Of a stretch of DNA of 64,000 nt, positions 12,801-27,230 are shown piece by piece. The notes beneath the pieces were generated by a model. The model worked only from the letters and a program-made list of their open reading frames with translations, did not search any database and had not been told where the DNA came from. Position 1 is the first letter of the stretch; every line of letters begins with the position of its first letter. The stretch is from Protula sp. h YS-2021 (Eukaryota; Annelida; Polychaeta; Sabellida; Serpulidae). Position numbers and translations under genes: made by a program. The stretch covers positions 47,682,490-47,746,489 of the forward strand of contig OX457024.1 in NCBI GenBank assembly GCA_949752745.1. The letters are read 5' to 3'.

Positions 12801-13077
12801 TTCATTATTTATTTATTGGATAACTTGCAGCTAGGTATGCTGCATGCAATTTCTTTTGTCGTGGTGCAGCCCGATTTCCCAGTTCTTTGGTCCACGGACC
12901 AGTGGTTGCAAAATTTCGGAGCCACTTGTACCATTCGGCATCCAGCATTGCTTGATGTGATTTCTTCGGAGTGTCCGACATTCTTCTTAATCTACCAAAC
13001 ATACGGTGATATCATAAGTAATAAAGAACGAACAGAGGGGAAAGCCCTGTAGATTTATTTCACTAGCACAGTGTTCA

Positions 13078-13117
<40 letters not shown>

Positions 13118-13671
13118 TAGAGTCATTTAATAAGAAATGTACAGTGCTCTTAAATATGCTGCTAAATATGTAGGATAATGTATACAAACTAGAAAATATT
13201 GCTAACGCAAGGAAAGTGGTTAACAACATTGAAGATCTCGTACACACCACAATGTGAACAAATGGAATTTCACATCAGCTATAAACCTACAATGACAAGA
13301 CATACAGTGAGGTCCGGATGGGATGGGTTATCTCTCAACCAGCTTGAACTTCATCGCTATCCCAAACACTCGACCTGATATTTTTTTATTTTTTTTATTT
13401 TCTGTGTAATGCTCTTTGTGAAATTGAAATCTAAATAATCCTTAAATAGGAAAAGCAAAGAGCGAACTTGATACGAAACAGAACCTTGTGTATTACATTC
13501 AAGGTTTAATAGGTTTTAGCAGGTTTAACAGATTTCGCTCGAAAGCCTGGGATGGATTTCCACACCGAGTTTACCTGCGACCAGCTAAGCTAAAGTTGGG
13601 GGAACAACTGTCTTGTAAGAGAGGGAAAGAAGGGAGTAGAAAGGGGAGGAAATCTTCCTCGTTCATAATGT
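9880..13671 (+). repeat. Macrosatellite unit U3
   Basis: A 3.8 kb unit with the twin CRE at 10567/10577 and the 67-codon frame at 11237-11440. A partial second copy of that segment lies at about 11900-12090, followed by the 78-codon frame (12816-13052) and a short GA tract (13083-13118). Part of the usual CT-rich stretch before the GA tract is missing. The GAGTTG before the CRE is shared with U1, suggesting U1 and U3 are close relatives. Confidence 0.85.
11035..11223 (-). CDS. Open frame next to the 67-codon frame, unknown
   Basis: A 62-codon minus-strand frame rich in Ser, Thr and Lys lies just downstream of the 67-codon frame. The two are separated by a short stretch ending in a TAG acceptor-like sequence, so they could be two exons of one small gene. 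The same region is mostly open in other units. No family was recognised, and chance openness is a real alternative. Confidence 0.18.
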   Translation of the reverse strand: MWKPNDSNATPQVASTSLTDESSRTSATIKEQQIPRVTASHRSLLKSVQKFYTLRSQRPCKR

Positions 13672-16187
13672 TCTCATCCACACTTAAACTGAAATAATTT
13701 CTTTTTATTTCTAAACTTTTTATTTGAAGCAGATTTTTTAATATAAATAAATATTTTCCTTTCAAAACCTGAAATTATTTTTCATCCTTGCAAAAATTCA
13801 ATCTGAATACTACGTACCCATCCCTGGTTCGAATCCAGCGAGAGACACACATGAATAAAAAATGCACCAAAGTAAAAAAATTAAAATATTCATTTTATTT
13901 GAATTTTACTGCACACTTTAATAAAATAACCAAGTCGTGCCTGAATAAAAAGTCATAGACACACATCTGAATACAAAATTAACAACAATTGAGCAATACA
14001 TATTAAATCTAAATGCTTAAGAATGATACCAATAACTGTATTCCTTTGAAAACCTAAAAGCATTTTTCGTCCTAGAATTTCAATCTCAATGCTACTATGC
14101 CCGGTTCGACATCCTTGATAGACACCCCTGAATAACAACTGTACAAAAACTGAAAAGCACTATATCTGAATTTTACTAAAATCAACCTTTAAACATCCCA
14201 AAAGTTGATTCGGTCGATGGACCTATCCAATGATTCATTCCCCAAGCCTACCGTTGGCAAGATATCGTGCTAACACCGACTTTGCGTTGTGACGTCATGT
14301 GACGTCACTGGTCGTGCGTCAAGTCCCGAAAGTTCATACATTCGGCGGATCTACCCAATGAACCATCGCCGAAAATTTCCAGTCGGTCGGACATACCGTT
14401 CTCAAGCTATCGTGCTAGCAAATTCCATGGCACAACAAACACACACACAGAGAAAATTCTGAAACAAAATGTCTCCCTCTTTAGCAGGGAGAGACATAAG
14501 GTGCTCACAGCAGGCAACAGGCCAACGTTCAAACACACAGACAACTGTTCCATATGACAACTTAATTACAAAAAGTTATCTGTTACGCTATTTCGGCAGA
14601 TAGGTCAAAATATTAATCAGTGTCATTCGGCATGGATATGGTAACAAACACTAAAAAAAATTTTATAAATAACCAAAACTAAAAAAAGGCGACTGATCTC
14701 AGACAGCTCACACAGTAAGTTCGATTAATAAAACTTTAAGAAACTCACAATAAACTGCTTTATCTCTTGCATGGTCTTTGGCTGCTCAGTGTGTAGAACT
14801 TTTGGACTGACTTGAGTAAACTTCTGCGTGATACAGTTACTCGGGGTATTTGTTGCTCTTTGATTTCTGCAGACGTCCTACTACTTTCATCAGTAAGATA
14901 AGTTGAAGCGACTTGAGGCCTTGCGTTTGAATCGTTTGGTTTCTATAAAGTATTATAAAATTTAATTAGTTGCTAAAATTTTGCAAGTAACACTTTGACC
15001 ATGTGACTGAGAAAATAACTGATGTCTTAAACGCGTTTGCTGAACTTTATATTTATTACTTAAAGTAGGAAAAAGTTGCGCTTTCTGTAGTTTTCCTGAA
15101 TTCCCATGGGCCGTACCTTTAAAACATATTTTAAGAATTGTTAAAGCTGTCAAGAACAAACGCATACGTCACAAACCAACAACAAGAACAACATTAAGTT
15201 TGGTTGTTAATTTTAAAAAGACTGGACTGACGAACGAAATACTTCTTGCACATCTACAATGTACATTACTTCTGCAAAGGAATCAAAATTTTATTGCTTC
15301 TACATGATTTTATATGAATTGCATAAAATTAGGTACAAAGTGTCGACAGATGAACAGACAGACGGACAGACCCAGATACAATAGTCTCCGCTCCACGCTA
15401 GGCGACGACATGGGATTAGTTAATATTTTCCAAGCAAAATTTTGCAATACTTAAGATATAAGTGTTAGCAACATTTTCATAAATGAAGCCTCCATTAACT
15501 ATATAGAGGATCATTCCAACATCATCTTACATGATATCCACAGGTGCATTTTCTCTCTCCAGCAAAAAGCAGTATCTGGCTACCATAGGTTTTAGCACAG
15601 TGTTCAACCTGAAGAATTATTTAATTCTTGCTGAATTTTCGCGTTCTCTATATTAACATATTCGGCTTTCTTCTCGTTTTGCTTAATTTTTCATTTTTGA
15701 ATTTTATTGATTGGCACGATTTATTCAATTATTTCCTTATTTATATGTTTATTCACTAATTTTCTATTTTTGTATTCATTAAAATATTTCTTTCTTGTAT
15801 TTCTTATTTTTTCAATTATATATTACTTGACTAATTTATTAATTTATGTACTTATTTATGTACTATTTACTAAAGTATTTACCTTCTCATTCATTCATTA
15901 TTTATTTATTGGATAACTTGCAGCTAGATATGCTGCATGCAATTTCTTTTGTCGTGGTGCAGGCCGATTTCCCAGTTCTTTGGTCCACTGACCAGTGGCT
16001 GAAAAATTTCGGAGCCGCTTGTGCCATTCCGCATCCAGCATTGCTTTATGTGATTTCTTCGGAGCGTCCGACATTCTTCTTAATCTACAAAATATACGGT
16101 GATATCATAAGTAATAAAGAACGAGCAGAGGGGAAAGCCCTATAGAAAACAACGTCAACATTACCATTAAAGACAAAGAAAGTAGAG

Positions 16188-16218
<31 letters not shown>

Positions 16219-16800
16219 CAGAGAGAGACAGAGAGAGAGAGAGAGAATCATTTAATAAAGAAATGTACAGTGCTCTTAAATATGCTGCTAAATCTGTAGG
16301 ATATTGTATACAAACTAAAAAATAATGCTAACGTAAGGAAAGTGGTTAACAACATTGAAGATCTCGTACACACCACAATGTGAACAAATGGAATTTCACA
16401 TCAGCTATAAACCTACAATGACAAGACTTATAGTGAGGTCCGGATGGGATGGGTTATCTTTCAACCAGCTTGAACTTCATCGCTATCCCAAACACTCGAC
16501 CTGATATTTTTTTTTATTTTTACTTTATTTTCTGTGTAATGCTCTTTGTGAAATTCACATCTGAATTATCCGTAAATATGAAAAGCAAAGAGGGAACTTG
16601 ATACGAAACAGAATCTTGTGTACTACATTCAATGTTTAATAGATTTAAACAGGTTTAACAGGTTTCGCTCGAAAGCCTGGGATGGATTTCCACGCCGAGT
16701 TCACATGCGACCAGCTGAGCTAAAGTTGGGGAACAACTCTCTTGTAAGAGAGGGAAAGAAGGGAGTAGAAAGGGGAGGAAATCTTCCTCGTTCATAATGT
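13672..16800 (+). repeat. Macrosatellite unit U4
   Basis: A short unit (3.1 kb) with a deletion near 13740 that removes the segment containing CTTTGTCACTAAGCAC. The twin CRE lies at 14290/14300, the 67-codon frame at 14962-15165, and an extended plus-strand frame at 15846-16145. The GA tract (16184-16247) contains GACA interruptions. The stretch from about 15000 to 16080 is nearly identical to 18110-19220 in U5, so U4 and the first part of U5 are a recent pair. Confidence 0.85.
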
Positions 16801-19449
16801 TCTCATTTAAACTTAAACTGAAATAATTTCTTTTTATTTGTAAGCTTTTTATTTGAAGCAGATTTTTTAATCTTTGTCACTAAGCACTAAAAATGCTCAC
16901 AATGTTATGCTTTACAATGCTACAAATAAATATTTTCCTTTCAAAACCTGAAATTATTTTTCATCCTTGCAAAAATTCAATCTGAATACTACGTCCCCCT
17001 CCCTGGTTCGAATCCAGCGAGAGACACACATGAATCAAAAATGCACCAAAGTAAAAAAATTAAAATATTCATTTTATCTGAATTTTACTGAAGTAAACCT
17101 GCACACTTTAATAAAATAACCAAGTCATACCTGAATAAAAAGTCACAAAATTAACAACAATTGAGCAATACATATTATATCAAAATGCTTTACAATGTTA
17201 CCAATAACTGTATTCATTTGAAAACCTAAAAGTATTTTTCGTCCTAGAGTTTCGATCTCAATGCTACTATGCCTGGTTCGACATCCTTGAGAGATACACC
17301 TAAATAAAAATTGTACAAAAACTGAAAAGCACTATATCTGAATTTTACTAAACTCAGCCTTTAAACGTCCCAAAACTTGACTCGGTCCAATGATTCATCC
17401 TTAAAGACTACAGGTCAATCGGACGTACCGTTGGCAAGATATCGTACTGACACTGACTTTGCGTTGTGACGTCATGTGACGTCACTGGTCGTGCGTCACG
17501 TCACGAAAATTCATACGTTCGTTGGACCTAACAAACTCCATGGCACAACAAACACACACACAGAGAAAATTCTAAAACAAAATGTCTCCCCCTTTAGCAG
17601 GGAGAGACATAAGGTGCTCACAGCAGGCAACAGGCCAACGTGCAAACACACAGACAACTGTTCCATATGACAACTTAATTACAAAAAGTTATCTGTTACG
17701 CTATTTCGGCATATAGGTCAAAATATTAATCAGTGTTAATCGGCAAGGATATGGTAACAAACACTAAAAAATAATTAAATAACCAAAACCAAAAAAGGCG
17801 ACTGATCTAAGACAGCTCACACAGTAAGTTCGATTAATAAAACTTTAAGAAACTCACAATAAACTGCTTTATCTCTTGCATGGTCTTTGGCTGCTCAGTG
17901 TGTAGAACTTTTGGACTAACTTCAGTAAACTTCTGCGTGATACAGTTTCTCGGGATATTTGTTGCTCTTTGATTTCTGCAGACGTCCTACTACTTTCACC
18001 AGCAAGAGAAGTTGAAAAGACTTGAGGCCTTGCGTTTGAATCGTTTGGTTTCTGTAAAGTATTATAAAATTTAATTAGTTGCTAAAATTTTGCAAGTAAC
18101 ACTTTGACCATGTGACTGAGAAAATAACTGATGTCTTAAACGCGTTTGCTGAACTTTATATTTATTACTTAAAGTAGGAAAAAATTGCGCTTTCTGTAGT
18201 TTTCCTGAATTCCCATGGGCCGTACCTTTAAAACATATTTTAAGAATTGTTAAAGCTGTCAAGAACAAACGCATACGTCACAAACCAACAACAAGAACAA
18301 CATTAAGTTTGGTTGTTAATTTTAAAAAGACTGGACTGACGAACGAAATACTTCTTGCACATCTACAATGCACATTACTTCTGCAAAGGAATCAAAATTT
18401 TATTGCTTCTACATGATTTTATATGAATTGCATAAAATTAGGTACAAAGTGTCGACAGATGAACAGACAGACGGACAGACCCAGATACAATAGTCTCCGC
18501 TCCACGCTAGGCGACGACATGGGATTAGTTAATATTTTCCAAGCAAAATTTTGCAATACTTAAGATATAAGTGTTAGCAACATTTTCATAAATGAAACCT
18601 CCATTAACTATATAGAGGATCATTCCAACATCATCTTACATGATATCCACAGGTGCATTTTCTCTCTCCAGCAAAAAGCAGTATCTGGCTACCATAGGTT
18701 TTAGCACAGTGTTCAACCTGAAGAATTATTTAATTCTTGCTGAATTTTCGCGTTCTCTATATTAACATATTCGGCTTTCTTCTCGTTTTGCTTAATTTTT
18801 CATTTTTGAATTTTATTGATTGGCACGATTTATTCAATTATTTCCTTATTTATATGTTTATTCACTAATTTTCTATTTTTGTATTCATTAAAATATTTCT
18901 TTCTTTTATTTTTATTTTTTCAATTATATATTACTTGACTAATTTATTAATTTATGTACTTATTTATGTACTATTTACTAAAGTATTTACCTTCTCATTC
19001 ATTCATTATTTATTTATTGGATAACTTGCAGCTAGATATGCTGCATGCAATTTCTTTTGTCGTGGTGCAGGCCGATTTCCCAGTTCTTTGGTCCACTGAC
19101 CAGTGGCTGAAAAATTTCGGAGCCGCTTGTGCCATTCCGCATCCAGCATTGCTTTATGTGATTTCTTCGGAGCGTCCGACATTCTTCTTAATCTACAAAA
19201 TATACGGTGATATCATAAGTAATAAAGAACGAACAGAGTTGAGGAAAAGCCCTGTAGATTTATTTCACTCCCTGTAATACAACAGAAACCCCCTCCCCCA
19301 CACCTATGAGATAGGCCTTAACCTCGACCCTAAAGTGCCCACCCCATCCTCTCAACCTTATGAATACCAATAAAATCAAACAAAGATATAAGGCATGAAA
19401 ACAACGTCAACAAATCCATGAAAAAGAAAGTATAGAGGGAAAGAGAAAA

Positions 19450-19487
<38 letters not shown>

Positions 19488-19779
19488 GAGCGAAGGGGAG
19501 CGAGTCATCTAATAAAACATATACAGTGCTCTTAAATATGCCGCTAGGTCTGTAGGATAATGTATACAAACTAAAAAATAATGCTTACGCCAGTGAAGTG
19601 GTAAACAATATTGAAGATCTCGTACACACCACAATGTGAACAAATGGAATTTCACATCAGCTATAAACCTACAATGACAAGATACACATTGAGGTCCGGA
19701 TGGGATGGGTTATCTCTCAACCAGCTTGAACTTCATCGCTATCCCAAACACTCGACCTGATATTTTTCATTTTCTGTGT

Positions 19780-22025
19780 AATGTCCATTTGCAAGGGCAG
19801 AGACACAACATATTTGGTGAAAGACACATTTTTCAGTGCTTCGACATTATTGTCAGCTTCCGGATTATCTTGAACGAGGCGATCGAAGTAAATATAATGT
19901 AGCCTCATTTGGGTACAAATAAATCAAATTCACTTTTCTAACCGTTTTCGAGATGGTGATCAGCTTTCAGTTTTTGACCTTGACCATGATGGAGGAGGTC
20001 ATGATAAAGTCCCTCTTATGTAGCGTTGTTTAGGCCCAAAAGGACGAAAATGAGCTCAAAATCGCTCTATCTCTAACCGTTTTCGAGATAATAGTCAACT
20101 TCCAGTTTTTGAACTTGACCGTGACACAGAAGGTCAAGGTCACCGAGATACCTCTTATGTTACATTGTTTAGGCCAAAAGGGTCGAAAATGAACTAACAT
20201 TCGCTCTATCTCTAACAGTTTTCTAAATAATAACCAACTTCCGGTTTTTGACCTTGACTGTGGCCCAGAATTTCAAGTTCGTCGAGATACCTCTTATGTA
20301 ACGTTGTTTAGGCAAAAAGGGTCGAAAATAAGCTCAAAATCGCTCTATCTCTAACCGTTTTCCAGAAATACTCAACTTCAGATTTTCTACCTCGACCGTG
20401 GCCAAGAAGGTCAAGGTCACCAAGATACCTCTTATGCTGCGTAGTTTAGGCTCAAAATTGCTCTATCTCTAATCGTTTTCGAGATAATAGCCAACTTCCG
20501 GTTTTTGACCTTGGCCGTGACCCAGAAGGTCAAAGTCACCGAGATACCTCTTATGTAATATTGCTTAGGCCCAAAGGGTCGAAAATGAGTTCAAAATCAC
20601 TCTCTGTATAACCGTTTTCGAGATAATAGACAACTTCCGGTTTTTGACCTTGAAAGCGACCCAGAATGTCAACGTCAACGTAATACCTGTTATGTAACGT
20701 TGCATAGGCAAAAAGGGTAGAAAATAAGCTCAAAATCGCTCTACCTCTAGCCGTTTTCGAGATAATAGTCAACTTCAGGTTCTCACATTGACCGTGAAAC
20801 AGAAGGTTAAGGTCACCGCGGTACCTCTTATGTAGCGTTGTTTAGGCCCAAAAGGACGAAAATGAGCTCAAAATCGCTCTATCTCTAACCGTTTTCGAGA
20901 TAATAGTCAACTTCCACTTTTTTAACTTGACCGTGACACAGAAGGTCAAGGTCACCGAGATACCTCTTATGTAACATTGTTTAGGCCAAAAGGGTCGAAA
21001 ATGAACTAACATTCGCTCTATCTCTAACAGTTTTCTAAATAATAACCAACTTCCGGTTTTTGACCTTGACTGTGGCCCAGAATTTCAAGTTCGTCGAGAT
21101 ACCTCTTATGTAACGTTGTTTAGGCAAAAAGGGTCGAAAATAAGCTCAAAATCGCTCTATCTCTAACCGTTTTCCAGAAATACTCAACTTCAGATTTTCT
21201 ACCTCGACCGTGGCCAAGAAGGTCAAGGTCACCAAGATACCTCTTATGCTGCGTAGTTTAGGCTCAAAATTGCTCTATCTCTAATCGTTTTCGAGATAAT
21301 AGCCAACTTCCGGTTTTTGACCTTGGCCGTGACCCAGAAGGTCAAAGTCACCGAGATACCTCTTATGTAATATTGCTTAGGCCCAAAGGGTCGAAAATGA
21401 GTTCAAAATCACTCTCTGTATAACCGTTTTCGAGATAATAGACAACTTCCGGTTTTTGACCTTGAAAGCGACCCAGAATGTCAACGTCAACGTAATACCT
21501 GTTATGTAACGTTGCATAGGCAAAAAGGGTAGAAAATAAGCTCAAAATCGCTCTACCTCTAGCCGTTTTCGAGATAATAGTCAACTTCAGGTTCTCACAT
21601 TGACCGTGAAACATAAGGTTAAGGTCACCGCGGTACCTCTTATGTAACCTTCTTTAGGCCCAAAGGGTCGAAAATGAGCTAACAATCGCTCTATCTCTAA
21701 CCGATTTCGAGATAATAGTCAGCTTGGGGTTTTTTACCTTGACCGTGACCGAGAAGATCAAGGTCACCGAGGTATTTCTTATGTAACGTTCTTTAGGTTC
21801 AAAGGGTAGAAAATGAGCTAAGAATAGCTCAATCTCTAACCGTTTTCGAGATAACAGTCAACTTCCGGTCTTTGACCTTGACCGTGATCCAGAAGGTCAA
21901 AGTCACCGACGTACCGCTTGTGTAACGTTGTTTAGGCCCAAAGTATCGAAAATAAGCTAGTAATCGCTCTATCTCTAACCGTTTTCGAGATAAAAATAGT
22001 CCACTTCCGGTTTTTGACCTTATTT
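19780..22025. repeat. GACCTTGACC tandem-repeat cassette, copy 2, with 812 bp higher-order repeat
   Basis: The same monomer family and junctions as the 7277-8355 cassette, but about twice as long. Monomers of about 135 bp are organised in a higher-order repeat. The block at roughly 20020-20810 is repeated almost exactly at 20830-21620, so an identical minus-strand frame ends at 20551 and again at 21363, an offset of 812 bp or about six monomers. Inverted GACCTTGACC/GGTCAAGGTC pairs recur in most monomers. Confidence 0.88.
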
Positions 22026-23392
22026 GACATGGGATTAATTAATATTTTCCAAGCAAACTTTTTTCAATTTTTCAAATATAAGTGTTAGCAACATTTTCAT
22101 AAATGAAGCCTCCATTAACTATACAGAGGCTCGTTCCAACATCATCTTACATGATATCCGCAGGTCCATTTTCTCTCTCCAGTAATAAGGAGTGTCTGGC
22201 TACCATAGGTTTTAGCACAGTGTTCAACCTGAAGAATTATTTAATTCTTGCTGAATTTTTGCGTTCTCTATATTAACATATGCGGCTTTCTTCTCGTTTT
22301 GCTTAATTTTTCATCTTTGAATTTTATTGACTGTCACTATTTATTCAATTATTTCGTTATTTATATGATTATTCACTAATTTTCTATTTTTGTATTCATT
22401 AAAATATTTCTTTCTTTTATTTCTTATTTTTTCAATTATATATTACTTAACTAATTTATTCATTTATGCACTTATTTATTTACATTTATTTTTAAATATT
22501 TTCAAAGCAAACTTTTTTCAATTCTTAAAATATAAGTGTTAGCAACATTTTCATAAATGAAGCCGCCCTTAACTTTACAGAGGATCATTCCCACTTCATC
22601 TTACATAATATCCACAGGTGCATTTTCTCTCTCCAGTAATAAGGAGTGTCTGGCTACAATAGGTTTTAGCATCTTCAACCTGAAGAATTATTTAATTCTT
22701 GCTGAATTTTCGCGTTCTCTATATTAACATATGCGGCTTTCTTCTCGTTTTGCTTAATTTTTCATTTTTGAATTTTATTGATTGTCACTATTTATTCAAT
22801 TATTTCCTTATTTATATGATTATTCACTAATTTTCTATTTTTGTATTCATTAAAATATTTCTTTCTTGTATTTCTTATTTTTTCAATTATATGCTACTTA
22901 GCTATTTTATTCATTTATGTACTTATTTATTTACTATTTACTAAAGTATTTACTTTCTCATTCATTCATTATTTATTTATTGGATAACTTGCAGTTAGGT
23001 TTGCTGCATGCAATTTCTTTTGTCGTGGTGCAGCCCGATTTCCCAGTTCTTTGGGCCACTGACCAGTGGCTGCAAAATTTCGGAGCCGCTTGTGCCATTC
23101 GGCATCCAGCATTGCTTGATGTGATTTCTTCGGAGCGTCCGACATTCTTCTTAATCTACAAAATATACGGTGATATCATAAGTGATAAAGAAGGAACAAA
23201 GGGCAAAGCCCTGTAGATTTATTTCATTCTCTGTAATACAGCAGACCCCCCTCCCCACACCTACGAGAGAGGCCTCAACCTCGACCCTAAACTGCCCACT
23301 CCCATCCTTGCCAATTTATGAACCATAACAAAAATCAAACAAACATAAGGCATGAAAACAACGTCAACAAATCCATGAAAAAGAAAGAAAGC

Positions 23393-23395
<3 letters not shown>

Positions 23396-23476
<81 letters not shown>
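23396..23476. repeat. (GA)n microsatellite
   Basis: About 40 GA repeats at the standard position in the distal copy of U5. Confidence 0.97.
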
Positions 23477-23978
23477 TCATTACATAATGTATACAAACTA
23501 AACAATAATGCTAACGCAAGGAAAGTGGTTAACAACATTGAAGATCTCGTACACACCACAATGTGAACAAATGGAATTTCACATCAGCTATAAACCTACA
23601 ATGACAAGACATACAGTGAGGTCCGGATGGGATGGGTTATCTCTCAACCAGCTTGAACTTCATCGCTATCCCAAACACTCGACCTGATATTTTTTTTTTA
23701 TTTTATTTTCTGTGTAATGCTCTTTGTGTAATTCACATCTAAATTATCCGTAAATAGGAAAAGCAAAGGGGGAACTTCATACGAAACAGAACCTTGTGTA
23801 TTACATTCAAGATTTAATAGGTTTTAACAGGTTTAACAGGTTTCGCTCGAAAGCCTGGGATGGATTTCCACGCCGAGTTCATATGCGACCAGCTGAGCTA
23901 AAGTTGGGGAACAACTGTCTTGTAAGAGAGGAAAAGAGGGGAGTAGAAAGGGGAGAAAATCTTCCTCGTTCATAATGT

Positions 23979-26900
23979 TCTCATCTAAACTTAAACTGAA
24001 ATAATTTCTTTTTATTTGTAAACTTTTTATTTGAAGCAGATTTTTTAATCTCTGTCACTAAGCACTAAAAATGCTCACAATTTTATGCTTTACAACGCTA
24101 CAATTAAATATTTTCCTTTGAAAACCTGAAATTATTTTTCATCCTTGCAAAAATTCAATCTGAACACTACGTCCCCCTCCCTGGTTCGAATCCAGCGAGA
24201 GACACACATGAATCAAAAATGCACCAAAGTAAAAAAATTAAAATATTCATTTTATCTGAATTTTACTAAAGCAAACCTGCACACTTTAATAAAATAACCA
24301 AGTCATACCTGAATAAAAAGTCATAGACACACATCTGAATACAAAATTAACAACAATTGAGCAATACATATTGTATCTAAATGCTTTACAATGTTTCCAA
24401 TAACTGTATTCCTTTGAAAACCTAAAAGTATTTTGCGTCCTAAAATTTCAATCTCAATGCTACTATGCCGGGTTCAATATCCTTGAGAGACAACCCTGAA
24501 TAAAAATTGTACAAAAACTGAAAAGCACTATATCTGAATTTTACTAAAATCAGCCTTTAAACTTCCCAAAAGTTGATTCGGTTGGTGGACCTATCCAATG
24601 ATTCATTCCCCAAGACTTCAGGTCAATCGGGCGTACCGTTGGCAAGATATAGTGCTAACACTGACTTTGCGTTGTGACGTCATGTGACGTCACTGGTCGT
24701 GCATCACGTCCCGAAAGTTCATAAGTTTCGCGGACCTACCCAATGAGCCAACGCCGAAAATTTCAAGTCGGTCGGACATACCGTTCCCAAGCTATCGTGC
24801 TAACAAACTCCATCTCACAACAAACACACACACAGAGAAAATTCTAAAACAAAATGTCTCCCCCTTTAGCAGGGAGAGACATAAGGTGCTCACAGCAGAC
24901 AACAGGCCAAGGTGGAAACACACAGACAACTGTTCCATATGACAACTTAATTACAAAAAGTTATCTGTTACGCTATCTCGGCATATAGGTCAAAATATTA
25001 ATTAGTGGTAATCGGCAAGGATATGGTAACAAACACTAAAAAATAATTAAATAGATAACCAAAACCAAAAAATGGCGACTGATCTAAGACAGCTCACACA
25101 GTAAGTTCGATTAATAAAACTTTAAGAAACTCACAATAAACTGCTTTATCTCTTGCATGGTCTTTGGCTGCTGAGTGTCTAGGACTTTTGGACTGACTTG
25201 AGTAAACTTATCTGTGACACAGTTAATCGTAGAATTTGCTGCTCTTTCATTTCTGCAGGCGTCCTACTACTTTCTTCAGTAAGAGAAGTTGAAAAGACTT
25301 GAGGCCTTGCGTTTGAATCGTTTCGTTTCTAAAAATTATTATAGAATTTAATTAGTTGCTAAAATTTTGCAAGTAACACTTTGACCATGTGATTGAGAAA
25401 ATAACTGATGTGTTAAACCCGTTTGCTGAACTTTATATTTAATACTTAAAGTATGAAACAGTTGCGCTTTCTGTAGTTTTCCTGAATAACCATGGGCCGT
25501 ACCTTTAAAACATATTTTAAGAATTGTCAAAGCTGCCAAGAACAAACGCATACTTCACAAACCAACAACAAGAGCAACACTAAGTTTTGCTGTTAATTTT
25601 AAACAGACTGGACTGACGAAAGAAATACTTCTTGCACATCTACAATGTAGATTATTTCTGCAAAGGAATCAAAATTTTATTGCTTCTACATGATTTTATA
25701 TGAATTGCATAAAATTAGGTACAAAGTGTCGACGGATGAACAGACAGACGGACAGACCCAGATACAATAGTCCCCGCTCCACGCTTGGCGACGCCATGGA
25801 TTAATTAATATTTTCCAAGCAAACTTTTTTCAATTTTTCAAATATAAGTGTTAGCAACATTTTCATAAATGAAGCCTCCATTAACTATACAGAGGCTCGT
25901 TCCAACATCATCTTACATGATATCCGCAGGTCCATTTTCTCTCTCCAGTAATAAGGAGTGTCTGGCTACCATAGGTTTTAGCACAGTGTTCAACCTGAAG
26001 AATTATTTAATTCTTGCTGAATTTTTGCGTTCTCTATATTAACATATGCGGCTTTCTTCTCATTTTGCTTAATTTTTCATCTTTGAATTTTATTGATTGT
26101 CACTATTTATTCAATTATTTCGTTATTTATATGATTATTCACTAATTTTCTATTTTTGTATTCATTAAAACATTTCTTTCTTTTATTTCTTATTTTTTCA
26201 ATTATATATCACTTAACTAATTTATTCATTTATGTACTTATTTATTTACATTTATTTTTTAATATTTTCAAAGCAAACTTTTTTCAATTCTTAAAATATA
26301 AGTGTTAGCAACATTTTCATAAATGAAGCCTCCATTAACTATACAGAGGTTCATTCCCACTTCATCTTACATGATATCCACAGGTGCATTTTCTCTCTCC
26401 AGCAATAAGGAGTGTCTGGCTACCATAGGTTTTAGCATCTTCAACCTGAAGAATTATTTAATTCTTGCTGAATCTTCGCGTTCTATATATTAACATATGC
26501 GGCTTTCTTCTCGTTTTGCTTAATTTTTCATTTTTGAATTTTATTGATTGTCACTATTTATTCAATTATTTCCTTTTTTATATGTTTATTCACTAATTTT
26601 CTATTTTTGTATTCATTAAAATGTTTCTTTCTTTTATTTCTTATTTTTTCAATTATATATTACTTAACTAATTTATTCATTTATGTACTTATTTATTTAC
26701 TATATACTAAAGTATTTACTTTCTCATTCATTCATTATCTATTTATTGGATAACTTGCAGCGAGGTATGCTGCATGCAATTTCTTTTGTCGTGGTGCAGC
26801 CCGATTTCCCACTTCTTTGGTCCACTGACCAGTAGCTGAAAAATTTCGGAGCCGCTTGTGCCATTCGGCATCCAGCATTGCTTTATGTGATTTCTTCGGA

Positions 26901-27157
26901 GCGTCCGACATTCTTCTTAATCTACAAAATATACGGTGATATCATAAGTAATAAAGAACGAACAGAGGGGAAGCCCTGTAGATTTATTTCATTCTCTGTA
27001 ATACAGCAGACCCCCCTCCCCACACTTACGAGAGAGGCCTCAACCTCGACCCTAAACTGCCCACTCCCATCCTTGCCAATTTATGAACCATAACAAAAAT
27101 CAAACAAACATAAGGCATGAAAACAACGTCAACAAATCCATGAAAAAGAAAGAAAGC

Positions 27158-27230
<73 letters not shown>

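Larger units (their letters stand above)
16801..23978 (+). repeat. Macrosatellite unit U5, enlarged (7.2 kb)
   Basis: The twin CRE lies at 17467/17477 and the 67-codon frame at 18071-18274, followed by an extended plus-strand frame (18954-19277), a GA tract (19452-19485) and the second GACCTTGACC cassette (about 19780-22025). Two successive partial copies of the unit's distal half follow (about 22030-22490 and 22490-23978), with GA tract 23396-23476. Compared with other units, about 25 bp before the CRE are lost (near 17385) and part of the duplicated segment after it is missing (near 17525). Confidence 0.8.
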
